The notes below the pieces were generated by a model, which had not been told where the DNA came from, searched no databases, and saw only the letters and a list, made by a program, of their open reading frames with translations. A stretch of 42,210 nucleotides of DNA, taken from Candidatus Aminicenantota bacterium. Lineage in GTDB: Bacteria; Acidobacteriota; Aminicenantia; UBA2199. Shown in pieces: positions 40,064 to 42,210 of the stretch; position 1 is the stretch's first letter; every line of letters starts with the position of its first letter. The stretch covers positions 1 through 42,210 of the forward strand of contig JAFGSF010000035.1 in assembly GCA_016934745.1 (NCBI GenBank), in the 5' to 3' direction. The position numbers and the translations under genes were made by a program.

Positions 40064-41608
40064 ATGGCCTTTGGATTGGCGGTTGAATCAAGCTGGCTCC
40101 TCGATCTGTTCAAATTGGCGACGGCCCTGCTGGGTGTCTTTCTTCTCGTTCTCGGTCAGCGCTTGCCGCGCTTCACAAACTCCCTGTTCTGGCTGCTGGT
40201 GTCGCTGGGAATCGCCCTGTCACGATTGGCCAAAACGAACTACCTATTGGCTTTGCTGACGGCCATGATCCTCTTCACTGCATGGCAATGGCTTCATGAT
40301 CGGCTGCCGCGCCTGACCATGGCGCTGGCCTGCCTGCTGCCGCTACCCTTGTTGTGGTTCAGTTACGTCTATTTTTCGGGCAGCTTCGCCTTCCGGCCGC
40401 AGCTAGCCCTGCTTGGGGCACTCCTTGGTGCTGTGGCCGGAGCCCTGTGGCCACGGGCGATGGTCGCGCTGTTGGCTCCGGTCATGGGCGTTGCCCTGTT
40501 GGCCTGGACCGCCCCGTTCACCCTGACTTTCTCCCGGCTGGCCGTACCGGTCTTCCTGGCCTGCCTATGGCAGTTTTATGACCTGAACCGTCGCCGCCAG
40601 CGCGGGCAGTTCCACCCGCCAGTCCGGCGTTCAACCGTTGAAATCCTGCGCGTTGGACGGACATGGGCCACGGCCGTAGCCGGCGTGTGGCTGCTGCTGG
40701 TGTTTTTCGCTCCATCCGCATCCGCCGACGACGCAGTACATAAACACCGCCTGGAAATACTGACGGCTCCCACGATCGAATTTTCTTCGGCGCGCGTGTT
40801 CTACCTGACCGGCCGCGCCCGGCCGCTGGCCATGTTGGCAGCGCGCCATTCAATCTTGAATCGTCTGGCCGTCCTGATCATGGGCCGCGCCCAGGGGCGA
40901 TCGATCGATCAACGCCGCATGGTGAAAGATGAGGATGAAATCGCCCGCCTGCGCCGCGCCGGCCAGGTCGCAGCCCTGGCCATGGAAAAGGTGCCGGCCT
41001 TGGCCCGCCCCGGCGTCAATGAGGAGGAAATTCAGGAAGCCATCCTGGCGACTTTTCGCAGCCACGGCTGTCCTGTCCCATCTTTTGAGCCGATCGTCGG
41101 ATCGGGGGCCAATGCCACCCTGCCCCATTACAGCCGCAACAACGCCCGGCTGCAAAAAGGGTTCCTGGTGGTTGACATCGGCTGCATGAACCACGGCTAT
41201 GCATCCGACATGACCCGCACCTTTCCGATCGCGGGTAGCTGCACGCCGGCACAGCAAAAATTACTGGACCTGGTAACCGCAGCCAAGGCCGCAGCCGAAC
41301 GGATACTGAAACCGGGGGTGACCATGCACCAGCTAAATGGCGCAGCTCGAAATGTGATCGCCAAAGAAGGTTTTGGCAAATACTTCAACCACGGCGTGGG
41401 CCATGGCGTGGGCATCGACGTCCACGACCCCACGCCCAAGGTGCTGGCGGCGAACATGGTCATCACCCTGGAACCGGGCGTCTACATCCCGGCCGGGGCC
41501 AAGACCGATCCGGCTTACTGGGACCTGGGCGTGCGCATCGAGGACACCTACCGGGTGACCGCGGACGGTTACGAAATCCTGACCTTGCTGCCGCCCGCCA
41601 CTAAATAA
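40064..41608 (+). CDS. M24 (Xaa-Pro type) metallopeptidase fused to a membrane domain
   Basis: A 514-residue protein. About residues 8-225 hold six or seven hydrophobic helices ending in a signal-like segment (VAGVWLLLVFFAPSASADD). After a short remnant of the creatinase N-terminal domain (RMVKDEDEIARLRRAGQVA), the pita-bread catalytic domain carries all five metal ligands: Asp in VVDIGC (near 371), Asp in YASDMTRTF (near 381), His in NHGVGHGVGID (near 446), Glu in LEPGVYIP (near 470) and Glu in RIEDTYRV (near 491). Normal Xaa-Pro peptidases are cytoplasmic and lack membrane helices; here the peptidase may be displayed at the membrane. AGGAGGG lies 6 nt before the ATG. The family cleaves N-terminal residues before proline; specificity is not provable here. 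Confidence 0.88.
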   Translation: MAFGLAVESSWLLDLFKLATALLGVFLLVLGQRLPRFTNSLFWLLVSLGIALSRLAKTNYLLALLTAMILFTAWQWLHDRLPRLTMALACLLPLPLLWFSYVYFSGSFAFRPQLALLGALLGAVAGALWPRAMVALLAPVMGVALLAWTAPFTLTFSRLAVPVFLACLWQFYDLNRRRQRGQFHPPVRRSTVEILRVGRTWATAVAGVWLLLVFFAPSASADDAVHKHRLEILTAPTIEFSSARVFYLTGRARPLAMLAARHSILNRLAVLIMGRAQGRSIDQRRMVKDEDEIARLRRAGQVAALAMEKVPALARPGVNEEEIQEAILATFRSHGCPVPSFEPIVGSGANATLPHYSRNNARLQKGFLVVDIGCMNHGYASDMTRTFPIAGSCTPAQQKLLDLVTAAKAAAERILKPGVTMHQLNGAARNVIAKEGFGKYFNHGVGHGVGIDVHDPTPKVLAANMVITLEPGVYIPAGAKTDPAYWDLGVRIEDTYRVTADGYEILTLLPPATK

Positions 41609-41659
41609 GACAGAACTATCCACATTTTGCAGGATGCAAACTCCAGAGGTTTTTATCGC

Positions 41660-42210
41660 TTAAAAAATGGTGTAGGCGCCGTTGGCCATGACGGTTTCGT
41701 TACGGCCGTCGCCATAACCCAGGCTGACCGTGCGCACCAAAATACGCGGCATGACTCCCGGGATGTAGATGCGGTCGAGATGGATGACCGCCGCCGCCGA
41801 GGAAAAATCTTTGGGAGCCACGGCCCCGCCGAAATGGTCACTGCGCCCGAAGGCAATGTGCAGGCCCAATTTCTCGTCGAGCAGGATCTCGCCGATCGGC
41901 TCCAGGCCGAAGTCGGCCAGCACGCCGAAGCCCAGCTCGGCCATGTTGCCGTAGGCCGGCTCGGCGGCCAGGTGGGCGCGCTCGGCCTGGGCCTGCGGCC
42001 CGTCGCCTTGCACAGTAACGGCGCGGTTGGCCTGGATGGTGAACAGGACCACCTCGCCGTCGATTTCGACCGGCAGCGTGCCGGCGGTCAGGCTCGCTCC
42101 ATCCACTTCGCCCTCGTAGGGCACGATGTAGGCCTCGCCGCTGGGCAGGTTGCCGGCCGTGCCGAGCTCCGGGAAGCGTCCCGAACTCGAGTGCGCCTGG
42201 CGCTGACGCA
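41660..42210 (-). CDS. M29-like aminopeptidase, C-terminal part (runs off window)
   Basis: The reading frame is open through the right edge of the window, so only the last 183 codons are seen; an apparent GTG start at 42124 is internal. The fragment resembles the end of M29-type (aminopeptidase T/leucyl aminopeptidase-like) metallopeptidases: ELGTAGNLPSGEAYIVPYEGE (motif NLPSGEAYIVPYEGE), AELGFGVLADFG, DEKLGLHIAFGRSDHFGG and a His-Asp pair in IHLDRIYI. These are the regions that carry metal-binding residues in M29 enzymes. It is convergent with the M24 peptidase, so two metallopeptidases lie end to end. The family assignment is moderate because the N-terminal half is unseen. Confidence 0.65.
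   Translation of the reverse strand, partial: RQRQAHSSSGRFPELGTAGNLPSGEAYIVPYEGEVDGASLTAGTLPVEIDGEVVLFTIQANRAVTVQGDGPQAQAERAHLAAEPAYGNMAELGFGVLADFGLEPIGEILLDEKLGLHIAFGRSDHFGGAVAPKDFSSAAAVIHLDRIYIPGVMPRILVRTVSLGYGDGRNETVMANGAYTIF

Noticed and set aside
39192..40259. 355-codon plus-strand frame opposite the metallo-hydrolase
   Set aside because: It runs antisense to the H-x-H-x-D-H gene and into the M24 gene, with no domain or ribosome site.

Overview
The window looks like a chromosomal segment of a Gram-negative, uncultivated-type bacterium. It encodes outer-membrane proteins, Tat and Sec signal peptides and lipoproteins, is rich in TPR, Ser/Thr kinase, PilZ and sigma-54 signalling genes, and contains DUF362 and DUF6599 genes side by side. 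That mixture fits Acidobacteriota-like lineages such as Candidatus Aminicenantota, but this placement is inference; no rRNA is present. No phage, integrase, transposase or CRISPR array was seen.

Layout. 0-4 kb: tRNA-Phe (minus), an Hsp70 and metG, whose stop codon lies inside a REP/BIME-like palindromic element. 4-8 kb: a secreted MEMO-family protein, a membrane protein of unknown function and a short RNase II-type exonuclease (minus). 8-14.8 kb: a TauE-like permease, two polytopic glycosyltransferase-like/DUF2079 proteins, an endonuclease Q homologue and a FadL-type porin closed by a strong terminator. 14.8-20.7 kb: an orphan rplS, a large TPR protein, a stand-alone SWIB protein, a potentially structured leader, and the DUF362/DUF6599 pair. 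20.8-27.1 kb: a 1394-residue sigma-54 activator with a degenerate front half, overlapped by two DppB/DppC-type permeases, then PilZ. 27-35 kb: a Clp/Hsp100 ATPase with a TPR-containing N-terminus, divergent from a TPR-Ser/Thr kinase that heads a run with acyl-CoA dehydrogenase, an FAD oxidoreductase and a YHS protein. 35-42 kb: a cysM-type synthase behind a cysteine-rich leader peptide, an outer-membrane lipoprotein, a GIY-YIG protein, a double-NTF2-like/redoxin protein with a sigma-54 promoter, a secreted metallo-hydrolase, a membrane-fused M24 peptidase and the end of an M29-like aminopeptidase.

Regulation is unusually readable. Housekeeping-type promoters of the form TTGAYT-17 bp-TATRAT recur. 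In four places the -10 hexamer ends exactly 6 nt before the start codon, predicting leaderless mRNAs (MEMO, TauE-like, the Cys leader peptide and the metallo-hydrolase). The most interesting candidate is the leaderless leader peptide with a CCFCC run directly upstream of cysM, followed by a GC-rich hairpin: a probable cysteine-sensing attenuator. A second is a sigma-54 -24/-12 promoter with two tandem 16-bp near-palindromes 21 bp apart at about -109 and -130, upstream of the redoxin gene.

All functional calls come from reading motifs by eye; no database search or folding program was run.
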